From NCBI RefSeq assembly GCF_003255815.1, contig NC_037674.1:2228753-2292752 (forward strand): DNA of 64,000 nt, read 5' to 3'. Source of the stretch: Theropithecus gelada (lineage: Eukaryota > Chordata > Mammalia > Primates > Cercopithecidae). Positions 1 to 11,345 of the stretch are shown piece by piece (the first letter of the stretch is position 1; each line of letters starts with the position of its first letter). Under the pieces are notes generated by a model. That model saw nothing but the letters and a program-made list of their open reading frames with translations. It was not told the origin of the DNA and did not search any database. The translations under genes were made by a program, and so were the position numbers.

Positions 1-1066
1 CTATTATGTAATGCCCTTCTTTGTCTTTTTTGATCTTTGTTGGTTTAAAGTCTGTTTTGTCTGAAATTACAATTGCAACCCTTGCTTTTTTCTGTTTTCC
101 ATTTGCTTGGTAGATTTTCCTCCATCTCTTTATTTTAAGCCCATGGGTATCATTGCATGTGAGATGGGTCTCCTGAAGACAGCATATTAATGGATCTTGG
201 TGTTTTATCCAGCTTTCCACTCTGTGCCTTTTAATTAGGGCATGTAGCCTGTTTACATTCAAGGTTCGTATTGATATGTGTGGATTTGTTCCTGTTGTGA
301 TGTTAGCTGGTTATTTTGCAGACTTGTTTAGATGGTTACCTTATAGTGTTACCAGTCTGTATACTTAAGTGTGTTTCTGTAGTGTCTGGTAACAGTCTTT
401 CATATTTACTGTTTCCTTCAGGAGCTCCCATAAGATAGATCTAGTGGTAATAAATTTCCTCAGCATTTGCTGTTCTGAAAAGGATCATGTTTCTCTTCAT
501 TTATGAAGCTTAATTTGGTCAGACATGAAATTCTGGGATGGAATTTCTTTTCTTTCAGAATGTTGAATATTGGCCCCCTAATCTCTTCTGGCTTGTGGGG
601 TTTCTGCTGAGAGGTCCACCGTTAGTCTGATGGGCTTCCCTTTGTAGGTGACCTGACCTTTCTGTCTAGCTGCCTTTTACATTTTTATTTCATTTTGACC
701 TTGGAGAATCTGATGATTATGTGTCTTGGGGATGACTTTCTTGTGAAGTATTTTACTGGGGTTCTTGAAGTTTCCTGAATTTGAGTGTTGGCCTTTCTAG
801 CTACGTTGGGGGAATTTCTCATAGATGATATCCTGAAATATGCTTTCCAAGTTGCTTACACTCTCTTCCTCTCTTTCAGGGACACCAGTGAGTCATAGAT
901 TTGGTCTCTTCATATAATCCCATATTTCTCACAGGGTTTGTTCACTGTTTTTCTTTTTGTTTTTTCTATATTCTTGTCTGTCTTATTTCAGAAAGTCAGT
1001 CTTTCAAGATCTGAAATTCTTTCCTCACCTTGTTCTAATCTGTTATTAACACTTGTGACTGCATTA

Positions 1067-1348
1067 TGAGACAGAGTCTCACTCTGTCAGCCAGGCTAGA
1101 GTGCAGTGGCACGATCTCTGCTCACTGCAACCTCTGCCTCCCAAGCTCAAGCAATTCTCCTGCCTCAGCCTCCCAAGTAGCTGGGATTACAGGCGTGTGC
1201 CACCACGCCCAGCTAATTTTTGTATTTTTAATAGAGACGGGGTTTCACCATGTTGGCCAGGCTGGTCTTGAACTCCTGACCTCAGGTAATCCACCCACCT
1301 CAGCCTCCCAAAGTGCTGGGATTACAGGCCTGAGCCACCATGCCCGGC
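1067..1348 (-). mobile_element. AluS, no poly(A) tail
   Basis: Near full-length Alu on the minus strand inserted in L1 ORF1. Both monomers are present, with the mid A-rich linker seen as the T-rich piece near 1220. The 3' end of the Alu meets L1 sequence at 1066 with no T-run, and I see no convincing target-site duplication longer than about 3 bases. Confidence 0.93.
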
Positions 1349-1411
1349 TGTGAAATTCTTATAGTATGTTTTTCAGCTCTATAAGGGCAGTTACAGCCTT
1401 TTCTATACTGG

Positions 1412-1672
1412 CTATTTGTCTGTCAGCTCCTGTATTGTTTTATTATGATTTTTAACTTCCTTGAATTGGTTTTCAATGTACTCCTGCATTTCAATTATCT
1501 TCATTTCTATCTGTATCCTGAATTCTCTTTCTGTCATTTTAGCCATCTCAACCTGGTTCAGAACCTTTGCTGGAGAGGTGGTGTGATCATTTAGAGGAAA
1601 GAAGACTCTGGCTTTTTGAGTTATCAGAGTTCCTGCATTGGTTCTTATCTCTGTGACTGATGTTTCTTCCAT
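1412..1672 (-). pseudogene. L1 ORF1 N-terminal remnant
   Basis: An 86-codon open stretch from the ORF1p amino-terminal region of the L1. It carries the motif MTEREFR followed by an isoleucine- and glutamate-rich coiled-coil segment ending in IQELTDK, as in primate L1 ORF1p. The rest of ORF1 continues toward lower coordinates but is broken by stops and by the Alu at 1067-1348, so no RNA-binding protein can be made. It is a relic and not a gene. Confidence 0.7.
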
Positions 1673-3068
1673 CTTTGAAGTTGCTGACCTGTGGAGGGAA
1701 TTCTTTCTCTTTTATCCTATCTGATGCCCTTGAGGGTTTGATTATGGTATAAGGTGGATTCAGCCAACTGGCTTTGTTTCTGCAAGATTTTAGGGGGCCA
1801 ATGCTGAGCTCCCAACTCTTGCACTATGTGCCCTAACTCTGGGAGACTCGTATTGGATCCTGACTTTGTTCTCTGGCTCCCTGAGTTTGTGAATTCACCG
1901 CACTAGGCGACCGAGGTGCTTCTGGACCATTGGTCACTACTCCAGTGGGTGGTGTCAGCCAAAATGGCTGTAGTGGGGAGACAGCTGGATCCGTCTTTGT
2001 TTGCATGTGCCAGCAGCAACAGCAGTGGCAACATGGCAGGGTGCACACTCATTAACTGCAGCGGGGTGCTAGCGTGTGCCAGGATGCCTGCCTCCAGGCA
2101 GGTGTTCACCACAGCGGGGGAAGCAGCACAGCTCCAGGGTGAGGGGTCCCTGATGGTACATGTGGTCGTGTTGGCGGTGGTACTAGCAGGGGATGGGGCA
2201 CTGGTGGGCACAGGTCTGTGTGTGTTCTCTGTGCACCGCAGTCAGGAGTGGTCACTCAGGGAAGGGGAGGGTCCACTGTTCTCTATGTCCAGTTTTAGTC
2301 CCCCAGAAATGTTGACACAAGGGTGGGGTGCTGGTGGGGGTGTGGCTGGCTGGCTCTGTGCCTGTCAAAGTTCCAACTGCAATGTTGGTCTGGTAGGGGT
2401 AGGGTGAGGGGAGTGCACTCCCACCACAGCAGTGGCAGGGCAGGGTGCACACACACACGTGCGTGCTGGTGAGACAAGGAAAGCAAATGCATCTGCACAC
2501 ACACATGTTGGCATAAGTAATGTAGGGACTGGCTGTGGGTCCATGGGAAGCTTCAGTGTGGGGAGGGGGCATGCAGTATAGTGTGTGGTCATAGGGGCTG
2601 TCCTGATGGAGCTCTCCACTGGATGGGCGTAGTCTACCAGTGCAGGAGATATGATGCGGGTCCCCAGGGTATCCAAAGCTGCCCTGCAAGTAGGTTGGGG
2701 GCCCTGGGAGAGACAAACAGACCAAAGGATGCTCAGGTTGGACAGGCCCCATGTGATGGACAAGACTGCCCTGCAGAGATGAGGTCTGACAGTTCCCCTA
2801 AGGGTACCATCTCCTACGGGAGCAAGTGGAGGCTAAAAGGATGGGCTTCCTTGGCCATGCTCCACTACAGATGCTCCAGCTCCAAAGCCTCTGAGCTCTG
2901 CTTCAGTAGGCATGCCGCCGCTACCACTTCTGTAAGCAGCTTTCTGCCAACTGGACTGTCTGTGCTGGTCAAAGCGTTTCCTCCTGCTAAGGTTCCAGAG
3001 GCTCGTGGTGAGACAGGGTTGCTCCTTGCCAGTCCAACTTACCAATTCCCCTAGAGTTGTTGGGGGCC

Positions 3069-3371
3069 AGGGATGAATCTGTAGGCTGCACAGGAAGCAT
3101 TGCTGAGGAGGCTTCAGGAAACTTACAATCATGGGGGAAAATAAAGGGGAAGCAGACACATCTTACATGACCAGAGAAGAAGAAGAGAGAGCAGGGGGAG
3201 GTGCTACACATTTGTAAACAACCAGATCACAACAGAACTCACTCTCAGGAGAACAGCAAGGGGGAAGTCCACCCCCATGATCTAATTACCTCCCACCAGG
3301 CCCCTCCTCCAACATGGGGGATTACAATTTGACATAAGATTTGGGCAATGACTCAAATCCAAACCATATCA
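3069..3371 (-). mobile_element. MaLR LTR fragment (THE1/MST type)
   Basis: Reverse-strand text begins TGATATGGTTTGGATTTG at 3371 and continues through the hallmark MaLR words for a 'ggtgggaggtaattagatcatggg'-type block and a 'catgattgtaagtttcctga'-type block. The LTR loses its 3' third at the L1 boundary near 3069. ERVL-MaLR is firm; THE1 versus MST is not. Confidence 0.85.
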
Positions 3372-3721
3372 GAAATCAAGATGGTCTCCTGCTTTCTTTA
3401 TTACAACACCTCAGCAAGAGGGAGATGAAGGAGTTTGAGGTGTTGCCAGTCCCTGCCTTCTGTGTTGGTGTCAGTGGGACTTCCTGGCCACACCTTTGCT
3501 TGGCATTGCCTGTTCACTCACCCATTCATTCATTCCTTCTGCAAACTGTTATGTGGTACCTCCCAATACACCATGTTTTAGGGACTGGCACTGCAAATAA
3601 GCAGTGTATAAAACAAAATCATGGGGTCCCCATTTGAGTCCCTGAAAGCCAGCTGATGAGCAGACAGGGAGGGAGGGATGAACAGGAGGAGCAGAGAGGA
3701 TTTGGGGGGCTATGAGACTGC
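3372..3721. other. No gene seen; possible ancient repeat trace
   Basis: Mostly unassigned sequence. Around 3580-3625 the wording resembles a mammalian-wide ancient repeat, but it is too diverged for me to name. The overlapping short reading frames show no protein family. Confidence 0.4.
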
Positions 3722-4000
3722 TTTATGATACTACAATGGCGGGTACCTGTGATTATGTACTTGTCCAAACACATAGGATGCACAACACCAAGAGTGAACC
3801 TCAGTGTAAGCTATGAACTCTGGGTGACAATGATCTGTCAATGCAGGCTCTTCCAGTGGAGCCAATGTGCCACTGTGGTGCAGGATGTTGACTGGGGGAG
3901 GGCTGTGTATGTGTAGGGGTAGTGGGTAGATGGGAACCCGCGGTACCTTTTGCTCAGATTTGCTGGGAACCTGGAACTGCTCTAAAAAATAAAGTATATG
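3722..4000 (+). mobile_element. L1M 3' UTR end
   Basis: Matches the 3' end of older L1M elements: an internal block around 'acaacaccaagagtgaacct', a G-rich block near 3893-3925, then 'aactgctctaaaaaataaag' with the AATAAA signal at about 3987. Strand is set by the polyadenylation signal at the right-hand end. No long poly(A) remains, consistent with age. Confidence 0.85.
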
Positions 4001-4504
4001 AAAAGAAAACATAAGAAGAAAGGCATAGGATAGTGGTAGGCATTCTCCAGATAACTGAGTAGGGTGGGGTGCTGGACGGGGGATGTGTCTGGACCCGGAT
4101 TACCCTCAAAATCTCTGTGCACACTTGGCTGCTTGACTTTGCTGACACAGTTCAGCGGCACAACACGCCACCTACCCTTCTGCAGAGGTCAGCAACCTGG
4201 GAGAGGACCCAGTCAGTTCTGGGGAGTGAAATGCCAAGACTGTTTGATGGGCAGTCCAGGAGAGAGTATATTGTATTGTTAACTAGAATGAAAACATTTT
4301 AGAGCTGCCAGGGGTCTTGGATAATAGCTTATCCAGACTCCTCATTTACAGAGGTTTTATGGACCATTCAACATCCCTAAAACACTATTGGAGCCTCACA
4401 AACTTATATGTAAAACCCAAAGGACAGCTGGGTAATTTTATATAGACATTCTTACATTTTTGACCTAAAAGGAAAAAGCTGAGGCAAAATTAATATAAAT
4501 AGAG
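4001..4504. other. No gene seen; short ancient repeat-like piece
   Basis: About 4285-4345 resembles a widespread mammalian element of the 'agagctggaaggg...cctcatttacag' type. The rest is unassigned. Confidence 0.35.
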
Positions 4505-4736
4505 GGCTGAGCACAGTGGTTCACAACTGTAATCCCAGCACTTTGGGAGGGTGAGGCAGGAGGACTGCCTGAGGTTAGGAGTGTGAGACCAGCCTGGGCA
4601 ACACAGTGAGACCCTGTCTCTACAAAATTAAAAAAAAAAAAAAAAAAAAAAGTAGCCAGGTGTGGTGACGCATGCCTGTAGTCCCAGCTACTCAGAAGGC
4701 TGAGGTGGGAGAACCGCTTGAGTCCAGGAATTTGAG
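4505..4736 (+). mobile_element. AluJ, 3' truncated
   Basis: Starts at the usual GGCTGAGCACAGTGG and has AluJ diagnostic wording (GGCAACACAGTGAGACC). A long A-run near 4630-4651 separates the monomers. The right monomer stops about 60 bases into its length at 4736, without a poly(A) tail. Confidence 0.92.
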
Positions 4737-5308
4737 ATAACAGTGAAGTGTGGGTCATTGTGTCAGGTGCAGCATTATTTGGTTAATTTATAGCTACCTG
4801 TGGCAATAGTAAGCAGTTGCAAGAAATGAATACATAGCTCATGGTGTAAGTAGGATGTGATTGTTATCTCATTTTATGTCTCTCTGGGCCTGATAATTTA
4901 AAAGGACTCATATTCCTCAAATAAAAGTTATCACCTTTTCTCAAGATCAATGGTCCCTACTGGCATCTATCAAACTGGCCATGCCCATGCCCATTCTGGG
5001 TCCATATGGAAGCTCTGTTTGTACCTTTTGGTTGACCTCTGAGGAGTAGCTTGGATACCTTCTTCCCGTTAACACTGTAGAGGCTCTCTCTGCAACAGAA
5101 CTCCCTACATCTCACAGCACCAGCCTCCATTCTCCTACCAAGGATGATTTGTATGTCCAGCCTTCTCTAGGACTTCTGCCAGATTGGGTGAATCCAAAAA
5201 ATACTGACCTTCTTAACATCTCTTTGTAAAAACAGCTCTCATTTCTCTGTTTTTATATTTCTTTTACTTTCCTCCTCTTCCTCTTCCTCCTCCTTCTCAT
5301 TTTCCTTC
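4737..5308. other. No gene seen; pyrimidine tract at the right edge
   Basis: Unassigned sequence. Positions about 5262-5308 form a C/T-only tract made of CCT and CTT words that runs into the T-rich end of the next Alu. Confidence 0.5.
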
Positions 5309-5622
5309 TTTTTTTTTTTTAGAGACGGGGTCTTGTTCTGTTTTCTAGGCTGGAGTGCAGTGGCATGGTCATAGCTCACTGCAGCCTCAAACTCCTGGGC
5401 TCAAACCATCCTCCTGCCCCAGCCTCCCAAGTAGCTGGATCTACAGGTGCTTGCCACCACGCTCAGCTAAACTAAAAAAAAAAATTTTTTTTTTTTTTTT
5501 TTTTTAGGGACTGGCTCTTGTATTGTTGCCCATGCTGATCTCAAACTCCTGGCTTCAAGTGACCCTCCTGCATCAGCCTCCCAAAGCACTGGGATTACGG
5601 GTGTATGCCATCGCACTGGGCC
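5309..5622 (-). mobile_element. AluJ
   Basis: Full-length reverse-strand Alu with AluJ wording. The mid linker has expanded into an A-run facing a T-run at about 5474-5504. Confidence 0.93.
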
Positions 5623-7214
5623 TGTTTTTCATATTTCAAAGACACGAAGCCACCTCAGTGGAAGGTAGGTATTTGAGTGAGATCTTTGTGATTGTTATGT
5701 GCTCTCCTGAACTAAATTCAAGCATGCACAAGTCCATCTCTTCTCTGAAGAACTGAATCCATAATGGGAAATATTCTACACACGGTACACCGTGTATGCG
5801 AGTAGGCATGCATGAGCACATCATCTTTAAATAATGAGATTCAGAAAATATGATTGATGACAGAGTTTATTTGAGGGCAAAACTTGAGGAGAACCACCTG
5901 GAAACACTAACCCCACGTGACTGGCGTTAGCATTCTGAAGTGGAGAAGTTAGTATCACGTAGGTAGACATATTATTAGCAGGATTAGAACATTTTCCAGA
6001 CAAGACTAGTGCATACACTGTAGCAATTGATTGCTTACAGATTGCTATATTCCAAGGAGGATTATTCCTCCATGAGGAGGAACAGTGATCCAAGAGGTTC
6101 TTACCTCTGGCACTGTTTGATCTTAATAATTTATAGAAAAAAAAAAAAAGGAGTTGCAGCTGTCTGCTATGTGACTCAGGCTGCATAGCCACATTCCTCT
6201 CGAGGCTCAGAATGATTTAAAATCCCAACATCTTAAAGTTTAAATTATTTAATTTCACAAATGGTATATTTATGTCTTTTCACCCTTAGCCTCTCTTCAG
6301 GTACAGCCAGGAGAGCCACATTCAAAACCAAGAAGAGAAAGGAGTCATAGGACCACAGCCAGAATGTTTAGGATCTAAGGCATAGTGTACAAAATGCATC
6401 AAAATCTAGCAAAGTCAGGTGACAGAGCCTTATAATTACATACACGCTCAATGCACACTTCAAGCCTTTAAGTAATTGCTTAAGAATAGGTTAATGGTTG
6501 TGCTTGGTAGTCCATCATTTGATTTTCCAAGTAGATTATAAATTCCTGGAGGGTGAGCTGACCTCAGGGAAGCCAGGCTCAGCAGTGGGTTCTCCCTTCA
6601 GTACACCCAATGCCAACCAAAAGTTTGGGCATGCAAGGAAGTGTGGACTCCCAACCGAGTCAAAGGAAGATTTCTTTAATTTTGAGCTCAAATTTAGACA
6701 TAGGAGAGGAAGGTATGACATATAACACCTTTTAAGATTTGAATTTCTGTTGCCTAAACACCAGGGGTTTGGTCCAGGTCTCTTTGCTCACGGCACAGAA
6801 AGACAGTCTCTGAGACCACAAATATTGTCCAGGAAGAAAGCACTATTTGAGTAATGTCAGCCAGGAAAACAAGAGATAATTCTCAAACCTGTCTCCCCAC
6901 CTGACCAACACTTGGGGTTAATATAGTGGGCAGGAATGTAACTACATGCAGAAAAGCAGAAATTAAGGAGGGATAAGAAAGCAATCATGATGGATGAGGG
7001 GTCTGGTGTCTTAGAGCTTCGATGTGGTGATCTAGTGAGTTTCAGTACCTTGCCCAACAAAGGAACTCAGATAAGACAACTGTAAGTTTCAAGTTTTAAG
7101 ACCAGAGGATCAATTTCTGTTTATTCAAAAGAACCCTCCAAACCTGGTAAACATCATTTCTATGGGTAAATTGGGATGGTTTCATTTTGAGACCAGTAAT
7201 GTTGACACCAATAC
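5623..7214. other. No gene seen; mostly unassigned
   Basis: No coding frame with family resemblance. There is an A-run at 6137-6149 and a 7-base-stem hairpin near 6066-6083. The stretch about 6740-7160 reads like it could be an old LTR-class element, but I cannot name it. Confidence 0.4.
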
Positions 7215-7375
7215 TCCTCAGAGTGGTCCAAGGAGCATCTGAGTCAATGTACCTGGGAAGTCATAAATGACATAGATTCTTGGGTCATGTGCTCGCCTAA
7301 TGCTGCAGAATGTGGAGTCAGGCCTTGGGAGACTCCCTGTTCACAAGGATACCAAGTGATTTTTATGCAAATCTT
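7215..7375 (-). mobile_element. MER5A-like hAT-Charlie fragment
   Basis: On the minus strand it follows the MER5A order: a 'gtgattctgatgca'-like piece, a gap, then a block about the 'cctgggaa' centre and a 'cagagtggtcc' end. Heavily diverged, as expected for an ancient non-autonomous DNA transposon. Confidence 0.55.
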
Positions 7376-8628
7376 GTTCTGAAACACAAGTAGTTGCTGT
7401 CAATCAAATGGGACATCCACCTGAAATGAGTATGGCCTTTTGGTGTCAGGCGATGTGCCTTGGGTCTTGCAGGATTTGAGGAGACAGAGGAAGGGTGCAG
7501 CTTTCCAGTGTCTCAGGCCGAAGTTCAGAGGCTGGGATGTGAGAGGGCACAGTGGAGGCCACTGTTTTTCCTGTTTCTATGTTTAGGGTTCACCTGGTTT
7601 TAAGGAAGCTTCTAGCTGCTCTGGCTCTGACTTTGAAAGAACATTTGGTTGAAATGCAAATGCCCCTGCCCGGGCAGCCACCGCAGCATTTCTATAAGAA
7701 AACAAGCTGTTCACAACTGTGTCAGACCTGTGAGCTCACATGATGTTTTTCCTCTGTGCCTCAAAAATAATTTCCAAAATTAGTTTTGGATCTTTAAACT
7801 GAGATGTAATGGTTATCTCACAATGAGAAAAGCGTTCGCATTTCTCTTTGTAAAACCACGTCCGAGTCTGCCTTTTGATTCAGTGGCTATATCGCCACTT
7901 AGACCCATACTCTGAAAACTCCCACAGTAATCGGCACAAATGCTTCTTTTGGCTCACACAGGCAAATAGAATCCCAGTAAACAAATAGCTTTTAAAAAAG
8001 CATTCATATTATACTTTATGCAGCACGGTGAATATATGTAATTTCAAAAGTGAAGACTTTACAAATATTTGCCAATACTGACAACTTTTGTCAGTATTGG
8101 GTTTGGTTGTGTTTGGCTGAGACATCCACAATAAAAGAGCTGATAGGAAGTGGAATTTCATGGTTTTTTTGTTTGTTTGTTTTTTGTTTTTACTTTAAAG
8201 AAGCCCAGGGTAAGCGGTGAGTTCCCCAGGGGCACTTGCTCCCTTCTGCCAGCCGCTCTTCCTGCCTTAGCTGGGGCTTTCAATCTTGTGCTCCAAGGTG
8301 GCTGCCAGGACCCCAGATGTCACATCCCTTTCCCAGCATCAGGATGGAGAGAGAAAGAAGGCCATCCAGTGTCTCTTTGAGAAGACTCCCTGGAATAATT
8401 GGTAAGATTTCTACTTACATCTCTGTTGGCCACACACCTGGACACAAGGCCACACGTGCTTCAAGTTAGCTGCGAAGTGGGGGCTCTTTCCAGAGGAGAA
8501 CATCACAGCCAAGCCTCTCATTCATTTCTGACTCAGAATGGGAGAATGAATGTTGGGTGGGTGACCAGTAACCTGGCATGCCTCCTGTGCTATCACCGTG
8601 AGCTAGGACAATGAGAGATATGTGCTTC
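7376..8628. other. No gene seen; unassigned
   Basis: No recognised repeat apart from the perfect hairpin at 8072-8100 listed separately. A T/GT-rich simple tract lies at about 8164-8191. Short frames here show no family. Confidence 0.45.
8072..8100. repeat. Perfect 13-base inverted repeat (hairpin)
   Basis: Arm CCAATACTGACAA, loop CTT, arm TTGTCAGTATTGG with no mismatch. No T-run follows it, so it does not look like a terminator. Confidence 0.95.
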
Positions 8629-9515
8629 TGAGACAGGAAGTTGGCAGGACTGTTTTACAAGACCCAGCTCAAAAAACAAACAAACAAGCAAAAAACCAAA
8701 AACAAAAAGCCTGCTGATAAAACAGGATGCAGTAAAGAAGCCAGCCAAAACCCACCAAAACCAAGATGGCTACACAAGCAACCTCTGATCATCCTCACTG
8801 CTCATTATATGCTAATTATAATACATTAACTTGCTCTAAGAAACTCCTACCAATGCCATGGCAATTTACAAATGCCATGGCAATGTCCAGGAATTACCCT
8901 ATATGGTCTGAAAGGAGGAGGAACCATTAGTTCCCGTAACTGTCCTCCCCTTTCCCCAAATACTCATTAATAATCCACCCCTTGTTTAGCATATGATCAA
9001 GAAATAACCATAGAAATAGCCAACCAGGGCCGGGCGCGGTGGCTCACGCCTGTAATCCCAGCACTTTGGGAGGCCGAGGCGGGCGGATCACGAGGTCAGG
9101 AGATTGAGACCATCCTGGCTAACACGGTGAAACCCCGTCTCCACTAAAAATACAAAAAATTAGCCGGGCACGGTGGCGGGCGCCTGTAGTCCCAGCTAAT
9201 CAGGAGGCTGAGGCAGGAGAATGGCGTGATCCCGGGAGGCAGAGCTTGCAGTGAGCCGAGATTGCACCACTGCACTCCAGCCTGGGCGACAGCGAGACTC
9301 CGTCTCAAAAAAAAAAAAAAAAGAAATAGCCAACCAGCAGCATTCAGGCTGCTCTGCCTATGGAGTAGCCACCCTGTTATTCCTTTACTTTCTTAGTAAA
9401 CTTGCTTTCACTTCACTCTGTTGGCTGGCTCTTGAATGCCTTCCTGCACAAAGCCAAGGACCCCCATGGCCTCCCAGGCTGAGTCGCAATTTTTGAGTTG
9501 GCCCTGTGGCACTTC
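8629..9515 (+). mobile_element. ERV class I-type LTR, split by an AluY
   Basis: Starts around TGAGACAGGAAG, then wording typical of a primate ERV1 solo LTR ('aaaccaagatggc', 'cccttgtttagcatatgatc', 'ttactttcttagtaaacttgc'). The two parts, 8629-9027 and 9322-9515, join smoothly when the AluY and one copy of its target duplication are removed. No internal viral genes follow. The family name and exact right edge are uncertain. Confidence 0.7.
9028..9321 (+). mobile_element. AluY with 16-base target-site duplication
   Basis: Full-length, close to AluY consensus, tail of about 16 A. Flanked by perfect direct repeats AGAAATAGCCAACCAG at 9012-9027 and 9322-9337. Inserted in the ERV1-type LTR, so it is younger than that LTR. 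Confidence 0.97.
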
Positions 9516-11079
9516 ATTGTCATGAGGAAAGTGTTACTTTCATGAGGACCTGTGGTCTTGGCCTCTGTGTTAGACTACTGCAGGTTTCAAGGATCAGACA
9601 TGTCTTCAGGTAACCTCTGGTGAGCACTTCTTTTTAAATAAGGGGACACAGAAAATAAAGGAAGTGAAGGAAAGCCTCTAAACAGCCAAAATATGTATCA
9701 TATTCATTTCCTGATAAACTATTGAGTGCTTACCTTACACTAGGGACAGCATCAGTTATTTAGGCATGAGTCCAGCCATCTCAGAGTGTGCAGGGTTGAA
9801 AGGTGTATGTGTATATAGATGGCAGATATAATGCAATGGCACATGCATTAGGCCAGAGGAAGTCTGTAGGACCGGGAGGGACAGTTCCGTTCGTCTTCAC
9901 AGGGAGCATACATTCTTTCTGTGAGCTGCGGTGTACGGAGAGGTATTATACGAAGAGAGGCCATGCAACAGTTCTGCCGAAGCAGAGAAGGGCTCAGGTA
10001 TGGTCTTGTGAGTGGTGCAAGGTCAGAGATAACCAGGTCCATGTTCCACAGTGTCAACCTTTTATTTTAATCACAAAAGCCACGAACTTCATGGAGTTCC
10101 CAAGCAGGCAGTTCTCCTTAGTACTTCCCATTCACTCAGTAGTCACAGCCACAGGCTCACAGGTTCAAGCCACTCCATAAGGCAGTCGATATTGCAAACC
10201 ATACATAATGGTATACTTAATCAATACATAAATGTTACAGATGAAACAGTCCACAACAAACAAAGTCACATTTAGCGTTAAGAAAAAGAAGATGGGAAAA
10301 TGGTTAAAAGACAGTCCAGGGAGAGTGACAAAAAGATAAAAAGAATCTCCCCGTCTGGCCCCAGCGATTCCTCAGTCTTGCAAGGAAGAGTCTTCGATGT
10401 GGGCAGATGTTGGGTGCTTATCACAAGTGACAGCAAGATGGAGTCAAATAACATGACCGTTTTGAGCAGCTCATGTCCTGCTCTTTTTTTTGGCCAGAGT
10501 CCTCTGGGGAGGGCCAATAGTGGAAGAGTGTGTTTATATCCTTATTGGTTGGATGCAATCTTTATTTATTAGGCAAACTCTCCATTGGCAGAGTGTCCTG
10601 TGAACTATAAGATGATGGAGCCACTATGTCAAGGGTGCTCTGTACACGTGGGCATCTAAAGCCTCTGGAGACACACATCATGTGGCTGGGGCGGCTGGTC
10701 TTTCACTGCCCTTAAGGCAGGCTCTGGTGGGTCTGCGCCTGTCTCCCCACCTCATTCTCCCTGTGTCCTTGGGGCTGATCCTCTGGCTGCTTCTGCTAAG
10801 GGTGCTGGTTCTGGTTCAGCTGTGCCGGCTGCTCAGGGTATGTAGCAGTGCTTGGTGGCCCAGAAGCAGAATTCTTCCCCAGTCTGCACTCCCCACTCTC
10901 TCTGTCTCCCCATCCTGTCCTCCCTTGAACCACTCCATGTGGGTTAGCCCCACCGGTCCACCACAACTGGCCTCGTCACAGCAAACAATCACCTCCATAT
11001 TTCCCAACCCCGCTGCCTTCCTCCTGCTTGATCTTTGGGGAGCACCTGGCCCAGGTGACCCCCACAACCCCCTCTCCAA
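9516..11079. other. No gene seen; possible old minus-strand LTR at 9800-10650
   Basis: The reverse complement of about 9800-10650 has an LTR-like layout, including an AATAAA about 10070 and a block resembling 'atggagtcaaataacatgac', but I could not match a family. 10680-10900 is GC-richer with a leucine-rich frame that has no recognised domain or homologue and is probably chance. Confidence 0.35.
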
Positions 11080-11345
11080 TACCCACATTGGCGTGGTTCT
11101 TTCCCTCATTGTCTTCGGGTCTCTGCTTGAATGTCACTCGACCTGAGCATCTCTGACTTCTCAGCTTTCTTTCTCCACAATTGCCCGCCCTGGCTGCTGT
11201 CACAGGGATTATTGGATACCGTCTCTCTTTCCCACCACCATGAGAGCAGAGACCGTCTTTCCTTCTCACTGCTGTACGTCTGAACCCAGCGTGGTGCCCA
11301 GCACCTGGCGTTCATCTGAGACACATTTACTGGCTGCATAGGTTC
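11080..11345 (+). mobile_element. L2 LINE 3' end fragment
   Basis: Contains the L2 words 'gggtctctgcttgaatgtcac' shape near 11115-11140 and, later, 'gagagcagagaccgtc' followed by 'ctgctgta' and 'cagcacctggc' shapes, in the order of the L2 3' end. Diverged, as expected for this ancient family. Confidence 0.65.

Larger units (their letters stand above)
1..3068 (-). mobile_element. L1 LINE, 5' half (5' UTR, ORF1, start of ORF2)
   Basis: Read on the minus strand, positions 3068 to about 1690 are a GC-rich L1 5' UTR, about 1680 to 400 is ORF1, and about 300 to 1 enters the ORF2 endonuclease region before the window edge cuts it. The ORF1 part matches the familiar antisense L1 wording (the stretch about clearing 'attctggg' then 'tattggcccc'). 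The 5' UTR contains imperfect repeated units around 2000-2470 with runs of CA. An Alu interrupts ORF1 at 1067-1348. Subfamily is probably an older L1PA/L1PB or L1MA; I cannot place it more finely. The boundary with the LTR at about 3068 is approximate. Confidence 0.85.

Noticed and set aside
1916..2752. Overlapping frames up to 166 codons on both strands
   Set aside because: They run through the L1 5' UTR, overlap each other in several frames and show no protein family; the GC-rich sequence explains the openness.
10682..11146. 154-codon plus-strand frame with a hydrophobic start
   Set aside because: Leucine-rich low-complexity opening, then ordinary noncoding text running into an L2 end; no domain, no homologue that I recognise and an antisense frame overlaps it.
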